DNA of 64,000 bases from Bolinopsis microptera. Lineage: Eukaryota > Ctenophora > Tentaculata > Lobata > Bolinopsidae. The stretch covers positions 10,759,226 to 10,823,225 of the forward strand of contig NC_087074.1 in NCBI RefSeq assembly GCF_026151205.1, given 5' to 3'. This document shows, piece after piece, positions 42,416-52,431 of the stretch (the stretch's first letter is position 1; each line of letters begins with the position of its first letter). The translations under genes were made by a program, and so were the position numbers. Below the pieces are notes generated by a model that made no database searches, was not told the DNA's origin, and saw only the letters and a list, made by a program, of their open reading frames with translations.

Positions 42416-45367
42416 GCGGTCAAAAACACACGTTACTATGAAGATTGTAACGAGATTGGTGGCAGTAAGGGAAACTGCATTTTGGTTGGAGGAAATTGTG
42501 CTGGTAGATCAGCAAATTTCTTTGTGGATACGGGATCGTCTATTTCTATAATTGCTGAATCGTTTGTCAGATTTATAGATAAATTTGAGAAGGTTGTGTC
42601 GTGTAATCTCAAGCTTAAGTCCTTTTCGGGTAATAACATAAAGACTTTCGGTCAGATTAAGCTTCCAGTGGTTATTGCCGGCAAATCTTTTGAACACACG
42701 TTTGTTGTTTCTGAATTTCATGAGGCAGAGGTTCTGATAGGCATGGATTTGATGTTTGATCAGGGGATCAATATTAATGCCAGGGATAGATTACTGTATA
42801 CTAACAAGGGTTCATCGTGTTTTAGAACACCTCCTAAACCCACTAAGCGCTGCATGAAGGTAGTATGCAATGAAACAGTAATTATACCACCTCTCTCGGG
42901 CACTCATATACAAGGCAAATTGTTGCGACCTAGAAGTCAACGTGATGACGTTTATGGCCAGTTAGAACCTCATATTAACACGGTTGTAGGTACTGGCATA
43001 TTCACAGCGCACTCCCTCATACGGTCTGAGGACAATATGGTCCCTGTTAGAGTCATGAATCCTACAGATAAGCCTGTGAAGATAAATAAGAGAACGTGGC
43101 TGGGTAAGATGAAGCCTGTAGAGTTTGGTGAGCGAGTCATGAGAGTGACCTGTGAAACAGTTAATGCGGTGTCATCGGATTGTTCAGTGCCAGAGTTAAG
43201 CCAGCTAGCTGATGAGGAGCCGCTAGTTAAGGAATGGGATAGGGAGAGTCTTTTCAAGCAGTTGAAGTTAGACGAGTTGAAGATTAGCGAGGAAGACAAG
43301 AATGATCTTCGAGAGACTGTGTGGGAGTATAGAACCGTTTTCTCGAGTGGAGAGCATGATTTAGGTTGTTGTAATTTCTTTGAGGCACATCTCCAGCTCA
43401 AGGATAACTATAAACCTAGATGGGTTCCATCGAGAAGGATTCCGTTCAAGCAGCAGCCGGAAATGGATAGACAGATTAGAGGTTTGCTTAGATCTGGTGT
43501 GGTTGAGGAATGCCCTGACCATTCTAATTTTAATTCTCCCCTTTTCCTGGTGCCATCAGGAGATCGCTCTAGATTGGTTGCGGATCTAAGAATGGTAAAT
43601 TTAGAGCTTCAGGATGATTTAATGGAGCTGCCGAATTTGAACCACATTTTAGACAAAGTGGGCGATAAAAATCTGTATTCAACAGTGGATTTGAGTAAAT
43701 CTTTTCACCAGGTTCCGTATACCAAGGAATCCAGGCATGTCACGGCGTTCATGCACAATCAGAAGAGGTATCAGTTTGCTAGAATGGTCATGGGCCTGAA
43801 ATCTAGTTCAGCTACGTTTACTAGAATGGTCATGCGGTTGATAAACGGTCTGGGTATATCAGATGCGTTAGCATTCTTCATAGATGATTTACTGATATTC
43901 ACGCGTGATGTAAAATCTCACATTCAGATACTGTCAGTACTCTTTGCTCGTCTTAAGTTGGGTAATCTCAAACTAACACCTCGTAAGTGCAGATTTTTAC
44001 GTGAGGAGGTTGAATATGTCGGTATTACTCTAACTAAGGAAGGAGTCAGGATGAACGACTCTCGTATAGAGCATATTAAGAGTCTAGAACCTCCCAGTAA
44101 TAGAGCTGAATTGCAATCAGTTCTAGGCATGTTGAATTATTCCAAGAAGTTCTGCAAGGGATATTCCGAGATAGCACGTCCTCTCTATGCGTTACTTCGT
44201 AAGAACAAGGTATTCGAGTGGACCGAGGATTGCCAGATTGCATTTCAGAAGTTACGTGACATGTTGATATCTAGTCCTGTCTTAGCATTTCCGGAGGTTA
44301 GTGATCCGGAAAATAGTTATGAGGTAACTTTGGATGGTTCTAAACACGCATTTGGTGGTACTTTGACTCAGTGGATCAAAGGTAAGAGGAGGGTAATTGC
44401 GTACTTTTCTCGTAAGGTTCCGGACCACAAGCGGATATGGCCGCAAACTCAGATTGAATTTGAGACTTTATATCAGACTCTGAAACATTTCTCGGTTTAC
44501 TTACGTGGCGTTAAAAACTTCACTGTTATCACAGATTGTCTGCCACTCTTGAATATTACGACAATATTTTCAAAGATGTCATCTTCTGTTATCAGGAAGC
44601 TTCAGGAGCTTGCTAACTATACTTTTACCATGAAGCATATCTCGGGGAAGAGTAACCAGATGTGTGATGGACTTAGTCGTTATAAGTACCAAGTTTATGG
44701 TAAATCTCGAGAAAATGTTGCGAGCATTGGTCATAGTTCCACTTTTAGTCTTGATGCTGCGTTAGAGGGAGTAAACCGGGTGAGACGTGAACATTATAGA
44801 TGTAAACACCCGATACTGTTTAAGAGGATGCAGGTACCGGTTAGCAGCGAGACTGTGGTTGATGATGATTGCAGTAATCTGGTTAAGGAATCTTGCAATG
44901 AGGTGAGTGTTGAGGACAGTATGATTCCGGGGTTCTTGTTTGATGAGAATAGTGAAGACCCTAGTGTTGTAAACATTGTTCAGATTACGCCTGAAGTTGA
45001 TAGCCGACATTGCAATTGTAATCTTACTCAGGCTGATACTACAGAGGAAGCATCAGTAGTTGCGGGAGCAGTTGATGTAGTGGAGAATGTTTCAGCGGTT
45101 ACTAGTGATGTAAGCTCACTAGAGAGAGGAGTAAAGTTTCTTAATCCTACCCATGAGCAGATTAAACAGGCTCAGAAGGAGGATGATATCTTAAACCAGG
45201 TCTATAGTTGGGTGATCAAGAGGAGAAACCTGTTGCCATTCAGGCGGGTAGAACTGCCACAGGAACTGTTGAGTTATTGGAAACAGTTTGATCTTATAAG
45301 TATCAAGGACGGGATACTTAGGAGACGTTGGACTGAAGTGAGAGATCCGGAGGGAGTAGAGAGTTGA
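42377..45367 (+). CDS. Pol of element 2: protease, reverse transcriptase, RNase H
   Basis: Read after a -1 shift at 42371-42377; there is no ATG near its start. Protease FVDTGSSISII lies near residue 50. The reverse transcriptase has YSTVDLSKSFHQVP, QFARMVMGLKSS and the catalytic FFIDDLLIF. RNase H is VTLDGSKHAFGGTL with the later TDCLPLL block; the usual DAS is DGS. A linker with variable acidic sequence follows, and the frame ends at a TGA at 45365-45367 just before the integrase. The integrase continues in the -1 frame, so this stop separates two parts of one polyprotein. Confidence 0.9.
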   Translation, partial: LLKGGPRFKRRSPAVKNTRYYEDCNEIGGSKGNCILVGGNCAGRSANFFVDTGSSISIIAESFVRFIDKFEKVVSCNLKLKSFSGNNIKTFGQIKLPVVIAGKSFEHTFVVSEFHEAEVLIGMDLMFDQGININARDRLLYTNKGSSCFRTPPKPTKRCMKVVCNETVIIPPLSGTHIQGKLLRPRSQRDDVYGQLEPHINTVVGTGIFTAHSLIRSEDNMVPVRVMNPTDKPVKINKRTWLGKMKPVEFGERVMRVTCETVNAVSSDCSVPELSQLADEEPLVKEWDRESLFKQLKLDELKISEEDKNDLRETVWEYRTVFSSGEHDLGCCNFFEAHLQLKDNYKPRWVPSRRIPFKQQPEMDRQIRGLLRSGVVEECPDHSNFNSPLFLVPSGDRSRLVADLRMVNLELQDDLMELPNLNHILDKVGDKNLYSTVDLSKSFHQVPYTKESRHVTAFMHNQKRYQFARMVMGLKSSSATFTRMVMRLINGLGISDALAFFIDDLLIFTRDVKSHIQILSVLFARLKLGNLKLTPRKCRFLREEVEYVGITLTKEGVRMNDSRIEHIKSLEPPSNRAELQSVLGMLNYSKKFCKGYSEIARPLYALLRKNKVFEWTEDCQIAFQKLRDMLISSPVLAFPEVSDPENSYEVTLDGSKHAFGGTLTQWIKGKRRVIAYFSRKVPDHKRIWPQTQIEFETLYQTLKHFSVYLRGVKNFTVITDCLPLLNITTIFSKMSSSVIRKLQELANYTFTMKHISGKSNQMCDGLSRYKYQVYGKSRENVASIGHSSTFSLDAALEGVNRVRREHYRCKHPILFKRMQVPVSSETVVDDDCSNLVKESCNEVSVEDSMIPGFLFDENSEDPSVVNIVQITPEVDSRHCNCNLTQADTTEEASVVAGAVDVVENVSAVTSDVSSLERGVKFLNPTHEQIKQAQKEDDILNQVYSWVIKRRNLLPFRRVELPQELLSYWKQFDLISIKDGILRRRWTEVRDPEGVES

Positions 45368-47106
45368 TCATAGTCCCCGAATCCTTGCATGAATCTGTCC
45401 TGGACATGGTGCATAACCAGGAGACTGCACATGCTGGAGTAGAAAATTGTCTTGAGGTCTGTAAACGACATTTCTACTGGCCGAAAATGGGTGAATGTTT
45501 CAAGTTATGGATCGCAGCATGTTGCAGGTGTGCAGCAAGTAAGCCACCTCAGGCATACAATAAGGCACCTCTCAAGCACATATTGTTCCACTCCTTTAAC
45601 TCAGCAATTTGTTTCGATCATATAGTTCCTGAGAAGGTTGGTGCTACACCTAGAGGATACAAGTATATTTTGACTATAACTGATTGTTGGTCAAATTATG
45701 TGGTAGCTATTCCTACTAAGACCCAGACAGCTAAGGAGAGCGTGTCATTGATTCGAAGGTTTTGGATTGATCGTTTTGGCCAGCCTAGATTCATGATGGC
45801 TGATAATCATCCAGGTTTTAGAGCTAATTATTTCGAGACCATAGCTCAAGCCCTAGATTGCAAATACATTCATGGCCAACCGTACGTTTCTCGAAGTACT
45901 GGAAGAGTTGAAAGAGCGAACCGTCGGTTGAATACTGCCCTGAGAACCAGCTTACCACCAGGACGATACCAGGACTGGGATCTTTGGTTATCTAGAGTAG
46001 TCTTTGTACTTAACTCATTGCGGAATCGGCACACAGGTTATTCTAGCAACAGGTTGGTGTTCGGTCGTGAGTTAAACACACCGTTAAGCCTGCTAGCTGA
46101 GAATCGTAAGGATTTCGAGCTAGAGCCTATGAAGGAGAATGAGTTTGATGTTGAAGCGTACGAGCTGTACAAGAATCTCAAGTTTATCACCAGGAAGGTA
46201 AGGGTCCAAGCTGAGCGTGATTTTTGCTATGCACAGAGATATCACGATAAGCACGTTAAGGGACCATTCTTTGAGGAAGGTGAGGAAGCTTTTGTTTTGA
46301 TAAATTGTCCAAAGCACAAGTTCGGTCCTCGTTGGGTTGGCCCGTATAAGATCTCTAAGAAGATAAATGATCACTTGTACTGTTTAGATTTACCTGATGG
46401 AGAGAAGAAGGTGTTTAACATTGGAAAGTTAAAGAGATATGTCAGGAACAAGTTTTCTGAGAAACTAGAGACTAGCTTTACATTGCCTAAAGTTGTTAGC
46501 AGTGAAGCTGAGTTAGAGACGGCCTCATCAAGGCGAGATGTAGTCTATTCCGATAGTGATAGTGAAGAGGAGACAGATTTTCAACTGAGAAGAGCACCAG
46601 TTGTAGCAAGGAGAAGAGAGGTTCATCCGAAGAAGTTTCGTCTGGAGAGGGATGGTGCAGCTAGCATTTATAAACAACCTAGTTTAAGTTCTACTCCTAG
46701 GGTTGTAAATAGTCCTGCACAACTAGATATGAATTCCACTAATCCTAGTTTTAGTACTGTAACACCTCTCACACATAACATTCCCTCAGGCGATAGTGTA
46801 GAAACAGTTGATAATTCTGCAGAATTCTTCACTCCAGCTAGAGAGAGATCGGCCGCTAGAAGATCATCGAGTCCAGTTGTTGGTGAAGGAACGATGGGTC
46901 ATAACAGTTCTATGTCATATGATACAGTGGGGCACGACATTGACACAACAGGATCGCTTTCTCCTGTGGATCTAAGAAGACAGAGCCCTCCGAGGGAGGA
47001 GCGTAGATATAACACTAGGAGACCTGAGGAGCGGAGACAACCCGACCGTTTGGGGTACGAGAAAGTTAGTGTGGTCAAGGATCTCTTGAGGTATTTGAAC
47101 CAGTAG
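45337..47106 (+). CDS. Integrase and C-terminal tail of element 2 (frame-shifted from Pol)
   Basis: This frame is open from 45337; no ATG precedes the domain, which begins IIVPESLHESVLDMVHNQ. The HHCC finger is H-x-H (VHNQETAHAG) and C-x2-C (CCRCAASK). Catalytic residues sit in FDHIVP, MMADNHPGF and STGRVERANRRL. The C-terminal part has a GPY/F-type module (GPRWVGPYKI). A 200-residue Ser/Arg-rich tail ends at 47106, with no envelope gene. Relative to Pol it lies in the -1 frame and I see no slippery heptamer. An AG duplication (GTAGAGAGTTG) could explain the shift as a mutation. Confidence 0.85.
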   Translation, partial: SERSGGSRELIIVPESLHESVLDMVHNQETAHAGVENCLEVCKRHFYWPKMGECFKLWIAACCRCAASKPPQAYNKAPLKHILFHSFNSAICFDHIVPEKVGATPRGYKYILTITDCWSNYVVAIPTKTQTAKESVSLIRRFWIDRFGQPRFMMADNHPGFRANYFETIAQALDCKYIHGQPYVSRSTGRVERANRRLNTALRTSLPPGRYQDWDLWLSRVVFVLNSLRNRHTGYSSNRLVFGRELNTPLSLLAENRKDFELEPMKENEFDVEAYELYKNLKFITRKVRVQAERDFCYAQRYHDKHVKGPFFEEGEEAFVLINCPKHKFGPRWVGPYKISKKINDHLYCLDLPDGEKKVFNIGKLKRYVRNKFSEKLETSFTLPKVVSSEAELETASSRRDVVYSDSDSEEETDFQLRRAPVVARRREVHPKKFRLERDGAASIYKQPSLSSTPRVVNSPAQLDMNSTNPSFSTVTPLTHNIPSGDSVETVDNSAEFFTPARERSAARRSSSPVVGEGTMGHNSSMSYDTVGHDIDTTGSLSPVDLRRQSPPREERRYNTRRPEERRQPDRLGYEKVSVVKDLLRYLNQ

Positions 47107-47680
47107 AAGACGGGAAGAAGCCCTGACAGGGAGTACACTTACTTTGGAATCTAGTCTCAGTACAGTAATATCTTACGCACTTAGCTAGAACTTTCCATTT
47201 AGTACTTAGCAGTGATTTAGTACCTTACTTAGGTATAACACGTGTATCTTTCAGAACAGTACTGATAGGGATATTAGGATCTTTACTCGCAACACGACTC
47301 GCTCAGGGCTGCTTTAGTGGCGGAAACGTAGAAACTTTCGAATTTATTTTGAATTCTTTGTTTGCTTGTCAAGGACGAATTAGAGATTCGATACATCTCT
47401 ATCAATTGATGAAGACTCAACACCAAGGACTATACAACTTGGTGCGAAAAGGAAGTATTGGAAAGTTTTGAAAGATTTTTGGAAGTCAATTTTAGTTTTA
47501 ATTTTAGTATTTTGAGGATTTAAATTTAATGCACAGGGTTAGGGCCGTGTTTTATATTTTGAAACTTGACCTATTTTTAAGTTTTGGACTTTTGATGCGT
47601 GGAAGCATTGAAATTTAAATTTTGAAAAGGGCGATTATTTTATTGTTTTGAAATATTCGAAAAAAATTTTTGGGTACAGA
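47107..47680 (+). other. Element 2 3' untranslated region
   Basis: 574 bp between the integrase stop and the 3' LTR. No frame. A clear polypurine tract directly at the LTR is lacking (the last bases are TTTTTGGGTACAGA); GAAAAGGGCG occurs about 50 bp upstream. Confidence 0.6.
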
Positions 47681-48366
47681 TGTTGTAATATGGTATTTAG
47701 AGATATCTTTTAAAATATCTTAGTTTTAGTATAACGTTTAAGGGACGTAGAATTTAGTATGTATTTCCGGGTATATAATAACCAATGTTTTTATATGTTC
47801 GTATTTGGGAGTTACACATTTTGAGTGTAAGTCGGTTGGCTGGCAGAACTACTGTCAGACTAACTGTCTGAAACGAGCCGTCCGCTCACTTTGCACCTGA
47901 CTTACAGCCAGGCCTGTGGTTGGTCCTCGCGACCACAGCGTGACTGCTAGTGGAGTGCTCATTGGCGAGACGGCGTGTCACGTGGTACAAGCAAATGCGT
48001 TGTGCTGTCACGCAGTGTGGCGTGACGAAGTTTTGAGAGTATACCCGAAGAGCCGGAAGTGGAGAGCTCACTTCTTAGTTGCCCCTTAATCATTTTAAGG
48101 GATTCGATTGTCAATAGCCAGTTTAACTGAGTACTATTCTCTGTGACTAGACACGTAGTGTGATCTATATTCACGGCAATCGCTTGGAGCGAACACTTGG
48201 AAGTTTTCTATGTTGACGTTCACTTTGTATAACTTTCTCCTTTTAATTAATTATCCTTTTTAATATACTCGTTTCATTTCTACTATACGGTACGCCCTGC
48301 CGTTCGTGCTTCGTGACTAGAGCTTGACTAGCATACACTAAACACTAAGGAACGCGGTTTTCTATA
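47681..48366 (+). repeat. 3' LTR of element 2
   Basis: 686 bp, nearly identical to the LTR at 38127-38813 (about two substitutions and one T deletion seen). It is followed by CAGC and the gene B exon. It ends in CTATA rather than the usual CA; the end is fixed by the primer-site side of the 5' remnant and by the target duplication. Confidence 0.88.
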
Positions 48367-48370
48367 CAGC

Positions 48371-48764
48371 TAAATGACCATGACCTGCTAAAACTTCCAA
48401 CAAGAATCTCATCACAATACAAAAAAAGTTCACTTGAAGTCTTTTGCATTCTCCAAATTCTTTCATTGGAAGCTGGTACTGGGACATTCGATATTTGTTC
48501 TGTATTACACAAATTTTGAAATTGAAATGTTGAACTATAACTGTCAGTATTGAATTCCATGAGGCCGCCACCAAAATTTCTACCGTGGATATCAAACTGC
48601 CTAACTCCTGACACTTTCATCTCTAAGTCATATAAGTCAAAGTCGACATCAAAAGTACTGTGTCCGGAAACTGTTGTCCATGCCACTGCGAAGTGAAATC
48701 TAAAAACATTAACAAGTAAAACGATTACAATTCCTGTGCACTGCATTTCACGTCTTGTGTTTTC
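48371..48764 (-). pseudogene. Gene B first exon, 5' part, copy 2 (cut by the 3' LTR)
   Basis: Same sequence as 38818-39211 by translation (ATG at 48746). On the minus strand it reads straight into the 3' LTR of element 2 instead of the rest of its exon, so it cannot complete the FA-like domain in this arrangement. Confidence 0.8.
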
Positions 48765-49311
48765 CTGAAAAAGATTATAAAACACTTTTTTTAAATTTTT
48801 GTGGCAGAGATGTAAGAAATTACAAAAGATTCACCTTATTTTTACTTTTTTGATTGATGCTGCATATCCTAAAAATATCACATTGTTTTCAGTTTTGCTT
48901 TCATTTTTCATGCTGTTTTGAGACCAAGTAAGTTGTAGTTGTAAAGCGCATTATATTATTACCTGGTATGATTTTGAAGGCACTGTATTATTGAATATTG
49001 ATGAAATGCAGTTGTTTTCACGTAAAGTGAAGCAATTATATGTGCATATTTCACAATTTAAACTTTTTCGACAAACACTATACACATTCTGATTGAATAT
49101 TGATTATAATCAATTGAAAAATACAAAATGATAACCCTGTGTCAATGTCATGTGGGGTGATTCGGATTTAGCTTTCAAAAATACAATATGTTCATCGATT
49201 CAAGGTGGTTTCAACTGTCGGGTTTATTTGGCTTTTACTAAATCGCTCGCCCAAAAATTTCACGTGACTTTGGTTTTTTTGGTTTTGCAGCCGTACAAAA
49301 CGGTTTGACAT

Positions 49312-49399
49312 AAACCCTAATCCCAACCCTAACCCTAACCATAACCCCGAAGCTATCCATAATCTTAACCACAACCCTAACCCTAACCCGAGCCCTAAA
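49312..49399. repeat. Interstitial telomere-like CCCTAA tract, copy 2
   Basis: The same degenerate telomeric tract as at 39759-39846, carried by the segmental duplication. Confidence 0.75.
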
Positions 49400-49770
49400 T
49401 AATCGAATACACGTTTTACTAGCCAAAAAGGGCCTTTTCACAAGAATTTTCTTAAAATTTGGGCGAGCGATTTAGTAGGAGCGACCAGTACCAACACGCA
49501 AGTTGAAGTTGCAACCCTTTAATGATAATATTAATAATAACTTACGTAATTCGTATCAGAATTACTTAAGAATTTCAGAAAATATAAATATGCCGATATG
49601 TGATATGGGTCAAACTTAGATTTCCTGAAAATTCTGTAAAACAAAGGGTGTGGCACGCCAAGGTCCCTTTTTTTATTTATTGTCGCCATAAAGTGAGAAG
49701 GAAGTAGGAATTGAGTTAGGAAGTAGGAATAACTCATATTGTGTTTGATTGATGATGTCAACCCTTCCAG

Positions 49771-49820
49771 ATCGTTGCTTTGCTGTTTGCGAATTAACAA
49801 TAACAGCAACCAGCAACGAT
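49771..49820. other. 17-bp-stem hairpin at the duplication breakpoint
   Basis: ATCGTTGCT TTGCTGTT at 49771-49787 pairs with AACAGCAA CC AGCAACGAT at 49802-49820, with one 2-nt bulge and a 14-nt loop. Copy 1 of the duplication stops inside the 5' arm, after ATCGTT. Confidence 0.85.
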
Positions 49821-49943
49821 CTCGATGCGAACTAGTAAGAATGCGATAGTTTGCGCTGCGGCCGGCGCGTCGAAGCGGCGAAGTCCTCCAATTCCAAATA
49901 CTGTGTATTAACAATTAAATTGTATCTTAACAATTAAACCATT

Positions 49944-50759
49944 CGCTGGAAACAAAATCTAAGTCGGGTGGTCACAACTTATAAATATTATTACAAGCAA
50001 AGCCACAAAGTGTGTTTTGAAAAATGAAACCTTCCTACTCCATACTCGAGCGATCCTACTCCTAGACCTATTTTTATCTACAGATCTAATTTTCCCGGAA
50101 AAGCTGCAAAAAATTTTTGCGGCCGACCAATTTTGAATAAATTGTGACTGTGAGTAAACCTCAAAGTTACCTTCAAATTCAATCAAACCCCTGAAAAAAT
50201 ATATCATATATATGATGTTAGATTTATAAGCCATGTGTTACTATAATAATGATATCAAAGTAACCAAACACGAAATTAAATACTCAAACATTTTAGCGAT
50301 ATTCAATGCTTATAGTTATACATACCCGTTGCACCATTCCCTCCGCACGCATTCGTCATACGTTTCAGTACTATCTCAGCTCCGTGAGATCAGAGAAGCG
50401 ACTCATAGACCAACATTAACAAGCTGGGTAATATTTAATGCACCATGAAGTCAGACTTCAGAGTCCATTCACGAGTATTTTATTAAAGAAATATTTGTAT
50501 TCTTAGTCTTATGTCATCGCTATAATTATATAAAGGATGATCGTGAAGTAAATTTAGAAGATTGAATCCACAAGGTGCAAGGATAAGGGATTGCAAATTC
50601 ACTGCCATTTACTACTGTAAATTAATTTGTCGTCATTTAACGACTAAAATCTTTTCACAAATGACTACTGACTACAGTAAATTTGGCATACGGTTACGTA
50701 ATATATGCGAACAATCCCTGTCTCTAGAAACATTTTTTTAGATACGGTATACCGTGAAA
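49944..50759. repeat. Diverged Z/Y-like sequence and BUD13-downstream flank
   Basis: About 49944-50230 resembles block Z (AGCAAAGCCACAAAGTG; GGAAAAGCTGCAAA) and 50465-50520 resembles the Z-Y junction (CACGAGTATTTTATTAAAG), both on the + strand. About 50690-50759 matches block X in inverted orientation and is the left half of the target of the palindromic element. No gene was recognised. Confidence 0.65.
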
Positions 50760-50765
50760 CATACC
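50760..50765. other. Target-site duplication CATACC, left
   Basis: CATACC precedes the AG terminus. The same six bases follow the CT terminus at 59847-59852. Related unoccupied sites contain a single copy. Confidence 0.9.
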
Positions 50766-51080
50766 AGTAGTATATATACATACACCTGGCCCCCAATCAC
50801 CTAGGTGTGAACTGCCCCCGGGGCCTCCCCGGGCCGAGCTGCCCCCGGGGAGCTGAGGGACTGCCCCGGGGAGCTGGGGAACTGCTCCGGGAACACCCTC
50901 CGTGAACCAGGGGCAATCGCAACAACAATCACCACAGCCCGGGAACTCACCCGGAACGGGCTCTCTGTGAGCCAGGTGTGAAATATCCTCGTAACGGGCT
51001 CCGGGGACCCTCGAGAGATCGTTCATTTGTTGTTGAGTTCGATTGTTTAGTTTCACACCTCTCGGACTGGAACAAGACAT
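50766..51080 (-). CDS. Left-arm Cys/Pro/Gly-rich frame reading outward through the terminus
   Basis: ATG at 51080 (MSCSSPRGVKLNNRTQQQMN). It continues through GCGDCCCDCPW (50911-50939) and repeated GAVPQLPG phrases encoded by the GC-rich terminal tandem sequence. No stop occurs before the element end, so the frame runs 14 codons into host DNA and stops at 50724. Function unknown. It may be spliced or spurious near the terminus, but the Cys motif recurs in another frame of the element. Confidence 0.4.
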
Positions 51081-51376
51081 CTCAGATGTAAGTATATTTT
51101 TATTTTGTAGCGAATATTCTGTTCACGGGGCACACAAAACTGTCCCGGGCCCTTGTTCCTAAGATCCGCAAGTCCGGTGTGATCTTTCTTAGAGCACGAG
51201 GACTTTTATTGCAATAAATCCCTCGGTGTGAACCCGACCCTCCCAGAGCAATAGGTCCCACAATTTGCAGCAAGTACTTGCTATATCAAAATCTACACAA
51301 TCATATTTCAACTTACCCTCCCGATCTCCGCGTGACCACTCCCGGAATTATTATGTTTATCATCATTTCATATGTG

Positions 51377-51730
51377 TTATCTTTGAAACAGCAATCTACG
51401 ACACGGCGAGATCTTGACCAATTTTTGTTTACACTTGATGTCTAGTAATGCTACATAGTATTTCACAAGTCCGTTTTTTATTTCCAACTTGAACTCAAGC
51501 TCCGGACACACAGAACTAGTAGCAACAATTGACGCTGCATTATTATATTTTTGAGGTGTGACAATTGTTTGAAGAGAGCTTTTCATAAATGTATCACAAG
51601 ACCATGATATGTTGAATATTGTCAAACCTGCCCCCCGTATTACGCCTGATTTACTTGAAATTCGTTTACCAATTTTGTAAATATGATTATTTGTTGTTAT
51701 TTCGAAGAGAAGTGACTGAAAAGGTGCCAA
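51377..51730 (-). CDS. Left-arm unknown frame, 117 codons, heading outward
   Basis: An open frame with no ATG at its start. A TTTTCAG acceptor-like site lies just inside its beginning, before SLLFEITTNN, so it could be a second exon. The composition is normal for protein (VCPELEFKLEIKNGLVKYYV; DIKCKQKLVKISPC). I recognise no family. It is conserved in both arms only because the arms are copies. Confidence 0.35.
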   Translation of the reverse strand: MAPFQSLLFEITTNNHIYKIGKRISSKSGVIRGAGLTIFNISWSCDTFMKSSLQTIVTPQKYNNAASIVATSSVCPELEFKLEIKNGLVKYYVALLDIKCKQKLVKISPCRRLLFQR

Positions 51731-52390
51731 TTTTTAATTCTGGGACTTGCAACAAAACGTTAGTTTGTCAGGTGAGTCAGTCATAATGTTAAACTTGAAG
51801 AGTAGCGCGGTTGAAACATGTATATAAAATTTTCAATTGTTGAGTATTCTACGTATTCCAACAACATCTTGTTTTTGTTCATTTTGCTAATTCCGGGAAG
51901 CATTAATTTTACGCTTCCATCATATTGTAAGATTTAAAATTGAGTAATTATAGGACTGTCAAATATTGCAACTAAATTTACAGGGGTCAATAACAGATAG
52001 TGATCCAATCACGTGACCGTTAATCCTTTCACGATACAGTATTACTCCTTACGGACATAAACCATGTAGTGGAACTCACAGCTAGGAGCTCTACGTTTGA
52101 GACTCTGGCTAGGGAGAACTATGATATCCACCTTCACGAGATGCATGCCACACCAGGTAATTACAGATTGAAGCAAATCCCAGTTACAGTTTTCAGTTCA
52201 TTCAACCGAATCCGTTTTCCCTTTTGAATTATATGATGATCATTTTGTAACAGTGCTGATTTTCATAAAACATCACGCAAAACATTCCAGGGTCTAGAAC
52301 TGGTGACGATGCAACAAGACTGAACAATATCAAAACAACATTCAAGCAAAATTGAGCGATGTTTGAGTAAATTGCTGAGCAGTCCCCAAG
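51731..52390. other. Left arm, intergenic between divergent frames
   Basis: 660 bp between the outward unknown frame and the inward zinc-finger gene. It probably holds promoters for both. A CACGTG-like TCACGTGA box lies near 52010. No other feature seen. Confidence 0.4.
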
Positions 52391-52399
52391 TATATAAAG
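52391..52399 (+). promoter_or_regulatory. TATA box of the left-arm zinc-finger gene
   Basis: TATATAAAG, with the TATAAAG core 39 nt before the ATG at 52432. The same spacing is found for the central membrane-protein gene. Confidence 0.65.
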
Positions 52400-52431
52400 A
52401 GAACAAGGTTGGAAATTCATTTCAATCAGAG

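Larger units (their letters stand above)
40232..48366 (+). mobile_element. Element 2: Ty3/gypsy LTR retrotransposon with rearranged 5' end
   Basis: Contains an LTR remnant, primer site, gag, pol, integrase and a full 3' LTR. The 5' LTR is reduced to its last 120 bp (40333-40452), preceded by an inverted copy of the same end. The 3' side has the CAGC duplication against host DNA (48367-48370). Clear gag/pol domains place it in the Ty3/gypsy group, different from element 1 in size, LTR and expression strategy. Confidence 0.88.
47681..49776. repeat. Segmental duplication copy 2 (LTR plus gene B 5' flank)
   Basis: 2,096 bp matching 38127-40217. Differences include a 6-bp insertion (GAAGTT near 49504) and single-base changes. 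Beyond 49776 this copy continues into sequence absent from copy 1, so it is probably the original flank. Confidence 0.88.
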
